Origin: a virus
Length of the DNA: 21,856 nucleotides
Virus record (IMG/VR): IMGVR_UViG_3300043409_000028
Coordinates: 1 to 21,856 of that record
Strand: one strand, 5' to 3'
Shown here one piece after another: positions 1 through 8,635 of the stretch (position 1 is the stretch's first letter; each line of letters opens with the position of its first letter). The notes under the pieces were generated by a model that was not told where the DNA came from, did not search any database, and saw only the letters and a program-made list of their open reading frames with translations. A program made the translations under genes and the position numbers.

Positions 1-1
1 C

Positions 2-2239
2 AGGGGCAACAAGCGTCAATGCCACGCCGTTGGTTGTAGCGCCAGTAATGCCGCCAAAAGCGCCCGCATTGTTGTATTGCACTTGCGTTGTAGATCCGCC
101 GGGAGTGCCACCTCCTGCCGGTGTAGCCCACGTTGCATCACCACGCCAAAAGGTACTGGCAGAGGCAGAGGTGCCGCTGTTAAGGTTGGTAACAGGCAAA
201 TTCCCCGTCACGCCTGTGCTTAAAGGCAAACCTGTTAAGTTGGTAGCAGTGCCGCTGGATGGCGTACCCAAAGCGCCACCGCTGACTAAATTACCACTTG
301 CTGTACCCGTCAATGCGGCAGTAATTGTTCCAGCAGTAAAGTTGCCAGAAGCGTCCCGCGCAACGATAGCGCTTGCGGTGTTTGCGGATGCTGCTGTAGT
401 AGCTGAGTTGCTGACTTTTAACGGCGTAGAAATTGTTGCCAACTTTGTATCTACGATTGCGGCAGCAGCGTTTATATCCGCGTTGACAATAGCACCAGCA
501 GTTATTGATGTTGCATTTCCGACTGAGGTTATTGGCCCAGTCAAGTTGGCGTTTATCGTTGCTGTGCCTGTAGCGTTTCCGGTGCCGCCATTAGCAACTG
601 GCAACGCAGTGCCTGAATACGTCATTGCCAATGTGCCAGAGGTGGTAATTGGCGAGCCTGAAATACTAAAGATGCTTGGAACAGTTGCTGCAACACTTGT
701 TACTGATCCGTTACCCTTGTTATTAAACGTGGTCCAGTCTGTGCTGGTCAGATACCCGCTTACCGATGTTGTAGCAGCAGCCATCGAGATTGCTGGCGTA
801 GCGCCACCAGACGACACAACAGGAGCCGTTCCTGTAACGCTTGTTACTGTGCCTTGCGGATTAGCAGCGGTTGTAATGCCGGTCACTCGCCCGTAGGTGT
901 CAATGGTTATCACGGGGATAAGCGACACAGACCCAGTAGTTCCCGGTGTAGCAATGCCAGAGTCAAGATCAATGACAGGTGTTGCGCCGCCAGTGCTGGT
1001 AGTCCGTCCGGCAGTGCCGCTGACCGAGGTGACGGTGCCGCTGCCTTTGTTATTAAAAGTTGTCCAATCCGCACTGGTCAAATAACCGTTAACAGATGTC
1101 GTAGCGGCTGGCATTGAGATTGTTGGAGTAGTGCCGCCTGAACTGGTAACCGGTGCGGTGCCGGTCACACTTGTTACCGTTCCTAATCCTTTATTATTAA
1201 ACGTATTCCAATCGGTGCTGGTCAGGTAACCATCAACGCTAGTTGTTGCGGCTGGCATTGAAATAACGGGCGCAGTGCCGCCTGACGATGCAACTGGTGC
1301 GGTGCCGGTTACGCTTGTTACTGTACCAGTGGTCGGAGTACTCCAAGTCGGCGCTCCAGCACCAGCACTTGTTAATACTTGTCCTAGAGTACCTGCCGCC
1401 GTGTACGCATGCGCTGTTCCCGTCCCATATCCCGCACCACCCGCAGTTGCTGTTGCTGTGCTATTTGTCCCACCGTTTGCTATTGGCAAAGTGCCAGTTA
1501 CTCCGGTAGTCAAAGGTAAACCAGTTGCATTTGTCAAAACGCCAGCAGAAGGCGTACCAATATCTGGAGTGGTCAGCGCCGGGCTGGTTTGCATAACAAA
1601 CGTAGAACCAGTCCCCGTTTGTGCTGCCACAGAAGTAGCGTTGCCAACAGAGGCTATTGGGCCGGTCAGGTTTGCATTGGTAACAACTGTAGCCACTTGA
1701 CTGCCATTTCCTGGCCCCGCAGTAACCCCGCCCGTTAGTTGAGTGATGCCGGTGCCAACATCAGGAGGTGTCGCCCAGGTTGCGTCACCACGCCAGAATG
1801 TAGATGCAGACGCACTTGTTCCGCTATTAAGATTTGTAACTGGTAGGTTACCTGTAACTCCCGTAGTCAGCGGCAACCCGGTTGCGCTGGTAAGCACAAT
1901 TGCAGTAGGAGTTCCAAGATCAGGAGTTACTAAGGTGGGGCTAGTCTCCAACACCACCGCGCCGGAACCTGTTGTTGCGTCCAGCGATATTTCATCTCCG
2001 ATTACCTGTATGGGAGAAACGCCAGTATAAACAATATTTGTTAATGGCCCTACTTGTGAAGTTGTGCCGTTTGTAAAAAGAATTTCTAAATAATCTTCAC
2101 CATCAACGACCACTAAAGTTATTGATTCAATGCCTACACCAGCAACGCCACGATCAATCGTTATTGTTTGCGTCGGGGTCGGCGTAAGCTCTAAAGTAAT
2201 ATTGTTGCCGTCTTGTACTTCGACTGTGATATTAGCCAT
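2..2239 (-). CDS. Large repeat-rich tail fibre protein, open at left edge
   Basis: Starts at the ATG giving [18 protein letters not shown], one base after the previous stop. I read all 746 codons down to position 2 and found no stop, so the C-terminus lies outside the window. The composition is extreme: Thr, Gly, Ala, Ser, Val and Asn dominate, Lys/Arg are rare, and I saw no cysteine. It is built of modules known from phage fibres. These are a GTP.....TN.TGLPL.TGVTG.LP unit (three forms), a [10 protein letters not shown] ending (two copies), a [14 protein letters not shown] unit, and [12 protein letters not shown]...GYLTS.DW.TFNNKG units of 48 residues. Such proteins form long trimeric stalks ending in a receptor-binding tip, which is not visible here. 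Confidence 0.85.
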   Translation of the reverse strand, partial: MANITVEVQDGNNITLELTPTPTQTITIDRGVAGVGIESITLVVVDGEDYLEILFTNGTTSQVGPLTNIVYTGVSPIQVIGDEISLDATTGSGAVVLETSPTLVTPDLGTPTAIVLTSATGLPLTTGVTGNLPVTNLNSGTSASASTFWRGDATWATPPDVGTGITQLTGGVTAGPGNGSQVATVVTNANLTGPIASVGNATSVAAQTGTGSTFVMQTSPALTTPDIGTPSAGVLTNATGLPLTTGVTGTLPIANGGTNSTATATAGGAGYGTGTAHAYTAAGTLGQVLTSAGAGAPTWSTPTTGTVTSVTGTAPVASSGGTAPVISMPAATTSVDGYLTSTDWNTFNNKGLGTVTSVTGTAPVTSSGGTTPTISMPAATTSVNGYLTSADWTTFNNKGSGTVTSVSGTAGRTTSTGGATPVIDLDSGIATPGTTGSVSLIPVITIDTYGRVTGITTAANPQGTVTSVTGTAPVVSSGGATPAISMAAATTSVSGYLTSTDWTTFNNKGNGSVTSVAATVPSIFSISGSPITTSGTLAMTYSGTALPVANGGTGNATGTATINANLTGPITSVGNATSITAGAIVNADINAAAAIVDTKLATISTPLKVSNSATTAASANTASAIVARDASGNFTAGTITAALTGTASGNLVSGGALGTPSSGTATNLTGLPLSTGVTGNLPVTNLNSGTSASASTFWRGDATWATPAGGGTPGGSTTQVQYNNAGAFGGITGATTNGVALTLVAP
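119..271 (-). repeat. 51-residue fibre module, C-terminal copy
   Basis: The second copy of the module at 1766-1918, beginning [20 protein letters not shown] and ending [11 protein letters not shown]. It is followed by a new segment ([20 protein letters not shown]) running to the window edge. The protein match to the first copy is nearly perfect over the last 39 residues while the DNA is strongly diverged at silent positions. Confidence 0.85.
710..1327 (-). repeat. Tandem 48-residue fibre repeats
   Basis: Three 144-bp units with the same plan lie at 1184-1327, 1040-1183 and 710-853. Each runs from [12 protein letters not shown] through PxISMxAATTSV to GYLTSxDWxTFNNKG. Between the second and third lies a 186-bp variant (854-1039) that begins [11 protein letters not shown] but then diverges and contains [11 protein letters not shown] degenerate fifth start ([12 protein letters not shown]) follows to the left. 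The exact multiple of three and constant unit length point to a structural stalk repeat in the protein. Confidence 0.85.
1766..1918 (-). repeat. 51-residue fibre module, N-terminal copy
   Basis: Codes for [20 protein letters not shown], then [20 protein letters not shown] and [12 protein letters not shown] second copy lies exactly 1647 bp (549 codons) to the left. In the last 39 residues the two copies differ at one residue (Thr here, Ser there), although 28 of the 39 codons differ. Confidence 0.85.
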
Positions 2240-2240
2240 G

Positions 2241-2723
2241 TTAGACCACCACCACGCCATCACTGCGAACTAAAAACATTAAAAATATAATGTTGTCTTC
2301 AGCGGGGGTTGGTTCAACAGCAGGAAAACTAATTTTAATTCGCCCTGTAAAACATACGCAATTTTCAATTGCAATATTAAGTTCAGGATCGTCTGAAATT
2401 AAATCCCAAGATTCATCGTTAATAACAAGAGTAAAAGTACCAGCAGCATCATCTCTATTTGCAATAGTTAATTCTATTGGAGTAGGCGGCGGTTCATAGT
2501 TTGTAACTGTAAAAGTTAATCCATAGCGTGTATCTGTTAAGTCTGAAACTGTGCGTCGAACAATTTGCGCGTCAATTGTCACGCCCTCTAAATTAACAGG
2601 AACGCCTGCAGACGAAAGCGCCAAGTTCCAATACGTTTGCTGCTCCCATACTAACTCGCCAGCAATAATTGGATTATCAAACCCGCTTACCTGTGTAAGC
2701 GTATTTTTTGCAAAAACCGCCAT
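2241..2723 (-). CDS. Baseplate-like / fibre attachment protein
   Basis: 160 aa, acidic and beta-rich. The N-terminal segment [20 protein letters not shown] followed by [18 protein letters not shown] resembles the start of upper-baseplate (BppU-type) and similar fibre-attachment domains, where a 'G..f.w...L....G.P.dLtG' pattern is usual. The rest contains [16 protein letters not shown] and a strand-rich end ([16 protein letters not shown]). It has a strong Shine-Dalgarno (AGGAG) and is separated by one base from the large fibre gene, so the two are likely partners. The call is a resemblance plus position, not a firm family assignment. Confidence 0.6.
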   Translation of the reverse strand: MAVFAKNTLTQVSGFDNPIIAGELVWEQQTYWNLALSSAGVPVNLEGVTIDAQIVRRTVSDLTDTRYGLTFTVTNYEPPPTPIELTIANRDDAAGTFTLVINDESWDLISDDPELNIAIENCVCFTGRIKISFPAVEPTPAEDNIIFLMFLVRSDGVVVV

Positions 2724-2789
2724 GATTACTCCTAACTAGGTTAATGGCTACACACACATGCGGAGCCACGAATCATGTTTTATATTTTA
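2724..2789. other. Intergenic spacer with ribosome binding site
   Basis: This 66-base spacer separates the adhesin from the next gene. On the minus strand AGGAG lies five bases before the ATG at 2723, a strong site. A 5-bp TGGCT/AGCCA hairpin with a 14-base loop sits in the middle but has no T-run, so it is not called as a terminator. Confidence 0.55.
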
Positions 2790-3614
2790 CTATCCTACAT
2801 ACACAATATAAACAACGCCGCCCGTTCCGCCTACTGGATCGTTAGCGCCACCGCCAGTATCCCCACCATCTCCCGATGAACCCGGTAAGCGGCCTGAAGC
2901 CGCAGTCCATGTTTCACCAGCCGTAGACGAAGCCGCGCGAGGACGGGAATAAATTCCTACAAAATCACCGCCTCCCCCATATTGGATATTTGTATTAGCG
3001 GTAGTTCCGTTTGAGCCGACTCCAGAACTACCGCTCGCGCCACCCTGGATGCCGCCATTACCTCCGGTTGCCGACAAAAAAGAACCAAACGAGCTAGAAC
3101 CACCTGCGCTGCCGTTTCCTGAAGTGGAACCCACCCCGCCAGCACCAACAACTACTGAATACCCTGTTCCAGGGGTGACTGTGTATATACCAATAGCTAT
3201 ACCACCAAAGCCACCATTGCCGCCAGTTTCATCAGCATAAAATCTACCGCCACCACCACCGCCACCTATGCAAATAACTTTAACTTTAGTTACTCCTGTT
3301 GGAGCGGTCCAAGTCGTTGTTCCAGAAGTATATAAATTATATGATAATTGTCCCGCGCTACTAGATTGAAACGTCGGCAACGCACCAGCGCCGTTGCTAG
3401 TTAATACTTGCCCTGATGTACCGACAGTCGCTATAGATTGATGCGCGCTTGTAGAAGTAGTCCCGCCACATTGAACCGCATAAGCTGTTGCCGTAGCAGC
3501 ACCAGTTCCACCGTTAGCTACCGGGGTTGCATTTACCAATCCATTCGCTGCATCTAGCTTTCCAGACGAATTTACATAATTGGCAAGTTGAGAAAGGTTA
3601 AAGGCTACTGTCAT
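2790..3614 (-). CDS. Glycine-rich tail fibre / adhesin
   Basis: 274 aa. Residues 1-30 (MTVAFNLSQLANYVNSSGKL) form a short attachment region. Residues 31-85 are a repeat module (PVANGGTG, then GTSGQVLTSNGAGALPTFQ) also found in the large fibre gene to the left. The C-terminal domain from about 95 starts with the signature TTWTAPTGVTKVKVICIGGG and a run of seven glycines (117-123), then GG-rich segments to IVYVG. This signature is common in phage glycine-rich receptor-binding domains, which in T4-type gp38 adhesins fold as polyglycine II sandwiches. It is coupled to the J-like gene by ATGA. The likely role is host-surface recognition at the tail tip. Confidence 0.82.
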   Translation of the reverse strand: MTVAFNLSQLANYVNSSGKLDAANGLVNATPVANGGTGAATATAYAVQCGGTTSTSAHQSIATVGTSGQVLTSNGAGALPTFQSSSAGQLSYNLYTSGTTTWTAPTGVTKVKVICIGGGGGGGRFYADETGGNGGFGGIAIGIYTVTPGTGYSVVVGAGGVGSTSGNGSAGGSSSFGSFLSATGGNGGIQGGASGSSGVGSNGTTANTNIQYGGGGDFVGIYSRPRAASSTAGETWTAASGRLPGSSGDGGDTGGGANDPVGGTGGVVYIVYVG

Positions 3615-6600
3615 GCGGCACCTGTTCTGGCAAATGTCTGCTGTTGAAGAATATTAGTTATTGTTGTTGGCGCATTAGTTAAAGAATACGTTCCTGTTGC
3701 TGTAGTGTAATCCGTACCTTGCCTTAACAATACGCCGTTTTGATACAGGTTGAAAGCGTCTACATCATAACTAAATGGGTAAAGAGTTTGCCCAATAACT
3801 GTATTAGCTATGATGTTTGCAGGATTACCATTAGGCACTGTTAAATTATTAGTAGACCATTGAATCATTGTTAATAATCCAGTCACAATATTTGGAAAAT
3901 TAGTAATTTCTGAATTTACAATATCATAATCTTGTTCATTAACCACAGTTCCATTGATAAATAACAATTCAAATCCGCTAGTCGGTGCTGGAGAATAAGT
4001 AGTTGCAGTTGTTAGATTTGCTGTAGTTCTAGAAAAAGATGGATAGTATCCAGAAACATGCCCCGGCGTTGTTTGAACGCCAGTTGTTGAATTTGAATAA
4101 CTTACTGTAGATGTTGTTGCGCCAGTAACTGTAAATGTTCCGTTATATCCAGCAGGAACAACATCAGCAACTGTTATAGATTGCCCAACCGTGAATGGTG
4201 CAGCAACTCTTTCTAAAAAGGTAATGGTTGCAACGCTTCCAGTGCCAGAAGTTGCTGTTGTTAAAATACTTGTAGAACTGCGGAACGAAATTACGCTAAT
4301 AGTATTATTTAATGTGGCTCCAACAGCAAGGGTTACGGTTGCTGATGCGTCTGTATATTCAGATTCATCAAGCAGACAACCGTTTTCAAATACAAAGCAC
4401 TGGTCGGTTATGTAGCCGGTGCCGCGAGTGACGTTAAACACGGTCTGACTAGCGGTAGCGGTAAATGATTGGATGGTGATGTAGAAATTATCAGGGGCTT
4501 CAAATCCAACCACACGACCATAAATATCTACAGTTATTTGCGCGGCACTATATGTTTTTTGGCTAGGGCCACCAAAGTTAAGAAATTGTTTTAAAGAAGC
4601 GACAACTTGACCATTAGGATTATTTTTAACCTCAATTTCTCCGGTTGTTGTTGATGTTGTTCCGGTAGAAAGTAGCTGGCCCGTAGCATGATCCAAATCT
4701 ATAAAGTTAGTTCCATCTGGTAATGCGGCCCATATTGTTGAATCAAATATAGTGGCTTGAGTCGGTACAAAAGCACCAGTGCCAGCCGCGTATGCTGCAA
4801 AGCCTGTTGCAAAACTAAACCTGCGAGTTGTGCGGTTTGAATAACATAAATAGATGGTAGTCCCAAAAGTCGGGTCAGCTAGATACCAAGTATAGTCAGC
4901 GGCGGTCTGGCTAGGCGTTTCGCTGGCTTGATTGTATAGCCCGTAGTAGTCGTGGTTTCGCGGGTCTAGATCGAACCCTGTTCCCGTAAGACTATCAGCG
5001 TAGGCCACTGACAGATACCGTTCTGTATATTGAAAAGTTCGTGGTCGCCAATTAAAGACTGCGCTGGCAGAAGAATAATGCGAAGCGCCAAGACTGTTTA
5101 CCATGCGGGAAAAGAAATACCAATTCCCCGAAGGAATGTCGCTTAACAATACCGATGGAAGCGGCGCATTTGGTGTATACGGATTTCCGTTTGATTGAAT
5201 CGCAGTGGTTCCTGCAAACAGTAATTGACCTGTAGTAGGGTTTGCAAATGCTGAATACCAGACTTCGGCGTATTGAATAATTCCTACATAACTTGCAGTC
5301 AATGCCAGCATGAAACTAGGAATTTCAGCGGTAGGATATTGAGCCGCTAAAACAGGCGCAGGAACCGATCCAAACACTACGGGAGAGGCTATGCCGGTGT
5401 TAGGTGCTGGCGTGAACTGCGTAACGCTCACATCGTCGTAGACCGCGGGGTTGAACTCTGAAACGGTTAATTTAGCCGTGACAGAACCATCTTCGGTAAA
5501 TTCATCTATGACTTTGTTAACTCTAAATTCTTTAGCTTCCCATCCGTAGTTTATGCTGGTAATCGTAACAATATCGCCAGCTTCTAATTGAATTCCAGAA
5601 AACTTTGTATTTACTTGAACTTGTAAATCTTCGCGTCCAGCTTTTAGCATCCGGTTAGCAAGATATTGCGCTCGGACGGAATTATTAACTAGCGGCAAAC
5701 TAATTGATTGTTTGTTTACCGGCTCATTAGGGAAAAGCAAAGTAGGATCAATTTGAGCAAGATCAAAAGTAGAAGAATTAAACGCGTCTTGGTTTGAATT
5801 ATCTGGAAACTTGCACTCAATGACGTTGTAGCTTGATGCAAGATCAAGTGGAGAAATACTAATAGCAGAAACCATGTTGCTATCATCAAGAGCCATCGCT
5901 ATCGTGTATGTGGGCTTTTGGGTAATAACTCCCCACGTTCCCATAATCTCGTTGTATTTAATTAAGCAATCGCAACAGGAAGCCATGTCCTGCATATTCG
6001 ACATAATGCTGCGCGTCGGGTCTAAAAGACCATCAAATCGAAAGCGGGTTTGCGTAGCGGACGGGCCTGTATAAGTAACGTAGGTAAAGGTTTCGTCGCA
6101 ATAGGCATCCAACACATCCAGACTGTCTGTATCAATCTGCGTAGCGGGGATGGCTCCACCGTATACGGTGTTTGTCAGATAGTCGTAGAAACACTCACCT
6201 GGCTTGTGGCGGCTATTGGTCAACTGAAAGCGCGTTTGCTCAAGGCCAGTAATGCTTTGGTCTTGGTTGTAAGTTAAAACAATAATGGCGAAAGCGCAGT
6301 TCGTCATTAACTTATTGCCATCCCACGTATAAACAAGACCGGCGCCACTCATTACAGCAATTGCGGAACTGCTTGAATTAACCTGACTGTTACTACCGTT
6401 GCTATATTTATAAATCTTAATGTTCCCGTTGATGATCTGGCTCTCGCCGGTGGATTCATCAAGCAAGGAATCTACGCTGTATTGGTTGGTCGCGTTAAAA
6501 ACTACTTTCTTGCCGCCGTAATAAATATCTCCAAAAGTAATAGTGTCAGAGCCATACGACGTAACTTCGGAAAGAGCCATTACGTAGTAAAGAGTTTGAT

Positions 6601-6937
6601 TGTCTTGCGTAATACTTAAATCAGTAATGATTCCACCGACCCATGCTTCTCCGTAAACAATTGGAAGTTTGTTGTCTGTAGCTGGCGCTATTTGAGTTCT
6701 GTTACCGGGGTTTGGCGAGCTTCCTGAAAGTTCATTTGCGGATTGTTGTGAGCTTGCAAATGCTTTTGATATTATGGCAGACGCAACCATATTTATTGCA
6801 TAAGCAGTTACTAAAGCCCATCCAGTTAATGCCGCTCCAGCAGCAACTTCAAATATCGCAGCAGCAATAATTGACCCAACTGCAAAAGCAGGTGTTGCAA
6901 TCATCATCCCAAAAAGAATGGCACAAAGTTTAAACAT
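3611..6937 (-). CDS. Tail tip / central hub protein, J-like
   Basis: 1108 aa, the size of lambda J-like host-specificity proteins. The N-terminus is very hydrophobic: MFKLCAILFGMMIATPAFA looks like a signal peptide with an AFA site, followed by Ala/Ile-rich segments to residue 60. The region from LPIVYGEAWVGGII (91) through SRHKPGECFYDYLTNTVYGG and FRFDGLLDPTRSIMSNM to VITQKPTYTI is typical of the phage tail hub fold (PF13550 type). After residue 818 come beta-rich beads: FNVTRGTGYITDQCFVFENG (bead 1), an inserted GYNGTFTVTGATTSTVSY domain, FELLFINGTVVNEQDYD (bead 2) and FNLYQNGVLLRQGTDYT (bead 3). These probably project as a receptor-binding stalk. It overlaps the upstream GNAT gene (TAATG) and the downstream fibre gene (ATGA). 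Confidence 0.88.
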   Translation of the reverse strand: MFKLCAILFGMMIATPAFAVGSIIAAAIFEVAAGAALTGWALVTAYAINMVASAIISKAFASSQQSANELSGSSPNPGNRTQIAPATDNKLPIVYGEAWVGGIITDLSITQDNQTLYYVMALSEVTSYGSDTITFGDIYYGGKKVVFNATNQYSVDSLLDESTGESQIINGNIKIYKYSNGSNSQVNSSSSAIAVMSGAGLVYTWDGNKLMTNCAFAIIVLTYNQDQSITGLEQTRFQLTNSRHKPGECFYDYLTNTVYGGAIPATQIDTDSLDVLDAYCDETFTYVTYTGPSATQTRFRFDGLLDPTRSIMSNMQDMASCCDCLIKYNEIMGTWGVITQKPTYTIAMALDDSNMVSAISISPLDLASSYNVIECKFPDNSNQDAFNSSTFDLAQIDPTLLFPNEPVNKQSISLPLVNNSVRAQYLANRMLKAGREDLQVQVNTKFSGIQLEAGDIVTITSINYGWEAKEFRVNKVIDEFTEDGSVTAKLTVSEFNPAVYDDVSVTQFTPAPNTGIASPVVFGSVPAPVLAAQYPTAEIPSFMLALTASYVGIIQYAEVWYSAFANPTTGQLLFAGTTAIQSNGNPYTPNAPLPSVLLSDIPSGNWYFFSRMVNSLGASHYSSASAVFNWRPRTFQYTERYLSVAYADSLTGTGFDLDPRNHDYYGLYNQASETPSQTAADYTWYLADPTFGTTIYLCYSNRTTRRFSFATGFAAYAAGTGAFVPTQATIFDSTIWAALPDGTNFIDLDHATGQLLSTGTTSTTTGEIEVKNNPNGQVVASLKQFLNFGGPSQKTYSAAQITVDIYGRVVGFEAPDNFYITIQSFTATASQTVFNVTRGTGYITDQCFVFENGCLLDESEYTDASATVTLAVGATLNNTISVISFRSSTSILTTATSGTGSVATITFLERVAAPFTVGQSITVADVVPAGYNGTFTVTGATTSTVSYSNSTTGVQTTPGHVSGYYPSFSRTTANLTTATTYSPAPTSGFELLFINGTVVNEQDYDIVNSEITNFPNIVTGLLTMIQWSTNNLTVPNGNPANIIANTVIGQTLYPFSYDVDAFNLYQNGVLLRQGTDYTTATGTYSLTNAPTTITNILQQQTFARTGAA

Positions 6938-7368
6938 TACTGTATCCAGTTCTCATCCATCTTGGAAAAGCCAAATCTTGCGTAGTCAATCTGAGTGTTG
7001 GGCAGCTTTGATAAAGTAAAAAAAGCTATCCTGCCTGATTCTTTTAACTGCTTTCCATAATCAATGTAAGCATTTAGCAATCTATGCCCTGCTGTAGTGT
7101 TTCTAAACTCTGGTTTTACATACCAAGCAAGTTCGTGTAATGCGTAAATCTTGTCGCTCCAAATCGTCGGAAAAACTATCCCAGCTATCAACCCGATATT
7201 GTCTTTTATAAATATAATTCCTTGACCAGATAAAATGTTATCTATTAAACGGTGCCAATATTCTGATTCTTCTATGTCTTGGTATTGCTTAATCTGGCTT
7301 TCCGTCTTGAACATCAACATCAATTCTTTTATCTGATCTTTATCGTATTTTGTGGCTTGTCTTATCAC
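6937..7368 (-). CDS. GNAT-family N-acetyltransferase
   Basis: 143 aa, the length of a single GNAT domain. The order of elements fits: an N-terminal IRQATKYDKDQIKELM strand-helix opening, IFIKDNIGLIAGIVFP strands, LHELAWYVKPEFRN (strand 4), the acetyl-CoA-binding turn RNTTAG at 89-94 leading into helix HRLLNAYIDYGKQL, and a final FTLSK...YARFGFSKMDENW segment of the usual 'Y.k.GF' type. The turn is a slightly degenerate form of the R/Q-x-x-G-x-G/A motif (Thr in place of the first Gly). It overlaps genes on both sides (ATGA, TAATG) inside the tail tip cluster, so it is made together with structural proteins. The substrate is unknown; it may modify a tail or host protein. Confidence 0.82.
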   Translation of the reverse strand: MIRQATKYDKDQIKELMLMFKTESQIKQYQDIEESEYWHRLIDNILSGQGIIFIKDNIGLIAGIVFPTIWSDKIYALHELAWYVKPEFRNTTAGHRLLNAYIDYGKQLKESGRIAFFTLSKLPNTQIDYARFGFSKMDENWIQ

Positions 7369-7958
7369 CCGGTTTTTCCAAAGTAATAGTTAATAGTTGA
7401 AATGAACGGTACTCTGTTCATGCTGGTATCGCCGTTATTAAAGAATTGCCATGAATTGTCGTTGGTATAACGTCCGGCAGTTCTGTTTTGCAATATCAAT
7501 TGAATTGAGGAAGCGCTAACCGTGATTATTCCAACGAATTGCCTTATGTCCTCCATCCATTCTTCGTTGATGGCGAATGAGTTAATGTAACCGTTAAAGA
7601 ATTGGTAAAGACCGCCAGTGCCGCCAGTCGTAATTAAATCTCCATCTGTATCAAAAAATCCATGCCATGCCTCGATCTGAGCGCCCTTTACATTCTGCCC
7701 AAGAACCCACCCTAGCATTGCCGTGTCTATACCCACTAGGGTAAACGTAGTTTCGTTTGCGGTGCTTTTAATGTCGCGTTGAGCATTGCCTACTTTAACC
7801 AATGGCCCAACCGCATCAAACGGTAAAGGGTCTACATCCTCCACAGTCAAAGATGTAGGTGTTGTGGCAAACCTGTACGTAGTTTCGCCGGTAGTTACCC
7901 GAACGAAATCGGCATAACGAATATTATTAGTGTCATCAACCGGAGTTATGACGTTCAT
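7365..7958 (-). CDS. Minor tail protein upstream of the tip complex
   Basis: 197 aa, coupled to the previous gene by ATGA and to the acetyltransferase by a four-base overlap. The N-terminal half consists of strands such as RVTTGETTYRFATTPTSLTV. The C-terminal motif NRTAGRYTNDNSWQFFNNGDTSMNRVP resembles the pattern R.T...Q..FPGD..F..V found near the end of minor tail proteins in lambda-like tip clusters (gene L/DUF2163 neighbourhood). I rate the resemblance as suggestive. No cysteine cluster of the lambda L iron-sulphur type is present. Likely a distal tail or hub component. Confidence 0.6.
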   Translation of the reverse strand: MNVITPVDDTNNIRYADFVRVTTGETTYRFATTPTSLTVEDVDPLPFDAVGPLVKVGNAQRDIKSTANETTFTLVGIDTAMLGWVLGQNVKGAQIEAWHGFFDTDGDLITTGGTGGLYQFFNGYINSFAINEEWMEDIRQFVGIITVSASSIQLILQNRTAGRYTNDNSWQFFNNGDTSMNRVPFISTINYYFGKTG

Positions 7959-8635
7959 AACACCGACTCAAAAGCTACGAAATCCCCACTCCATTGGATG
8001 AACGAATCGTCCTGTATAGGGATTAAAGCATAGGTCGGATAACTCCGAAGGATAACGCAAAACGTAGTGCCGATATAAAATGAGCCGCCCAAAGAAACCG
8101 TGGTGCCAAACTCTCCAATAACAGCACTGACGGGGCTTAACAATGGGGTAAGCAAACTACGGTGAACCGGAATATTAACCGTCGAACCGCTTTCTCTTTG
8201 CACGTTTTCTGTAGCTATATAAGCGTAACGCCCGACCTGGCAGAAGTCCCCTGTCTTAACGATATACGCTGAACTGGAAATCGAAGGCAAAGAACCTAGC
8301 ACCAGATTGTTATTTGCGGAAGTCGTTTGCCACGCGCAAGCATCAATCTGTTCTGAAGTCATATCGCCCTGATACTCGATATAGTTACTCCAGCCCGTAG
8401 TGCTAAAGTTGAGATATTGCTCTAAGGCTTTATCCGGCACCCGCAAGCTACTAAGTAAAGACCGGCTTTCAGAATACCGAAGGTAGTTCATAGGCTTCAT
8501 GGTGAAAGCAAAAGGAACTACCGTCAGTTGTTCTGAGGTATTGATTCTTTGATTTCGGCTAATAACCTGCCCAATAAATCTCTGGTCGTTTATACCGACA
8601 GATTCCGCTATAGCTAGTATTTGATTAAGGCTCAT
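7955..8635 (-). CDS. Minor tail protein, distal-tail position
   Basis: 226 aa, beta-rich, without a signal peptide. I recognise no firm family. It directly follows the tape measure (one-base TAATG overlap) and precedes another minor tail gene, which is where distal tail or lambda M/L-type proteins lie. Visible features are an N-terminal helix (SLNQILAIAESVGI), QVISRNQRINTSEQLTVVPF, and a C-terminal half of short strands ending in FIQWSGDFVAFESVL. It probably forms part of the ring joining the tube to the tip, but this is drawn from position alone. Confidence 0.6.
   Translation of the reverse strand: MSLNQILAIAESVGINDQRFIGQVISRNQRINTSEQLTVVPFAFTMKPMNYLRYSESRSLLSSLRVPDKALEQYLNFSTTGWSNYIEYQGDMTSEQIDACAWQTTSANNNLVLGSLPSISSSAYIVKTGDFCQVGRYAYIATENVQRESGSTVNIPVHRSLLTPLLSPVSAVIGEFGTTVSLGGSFYIGTTFCVILRSYPTYALIPIQDDSFIQWSGDFVAFESVL

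Noticed and set aside
710-1327. CRISPR-like or other non-coding tandem array
   Set aside because: Units are 144 bp, in frame, with no short constant repeat separated by unique spacers. They encode a known type of phage fibre repeat.
30-2030. Plus-strand open frames opposite the large fibre gene
   Set aside because: They are a by-product of the repeat-rich, Thr/Gly/Ala/Val-biased minus-strand gene; the reverse complement of such codons rarely gives stops. All neighbours are on the minus strand and no ribosome binding sites support them.
2724-2789. Terminator or regulatory hairpin after the adhesin gene
   Set aside because: The stem is only 5 bp with a 14-base loop and has no T-run after it.
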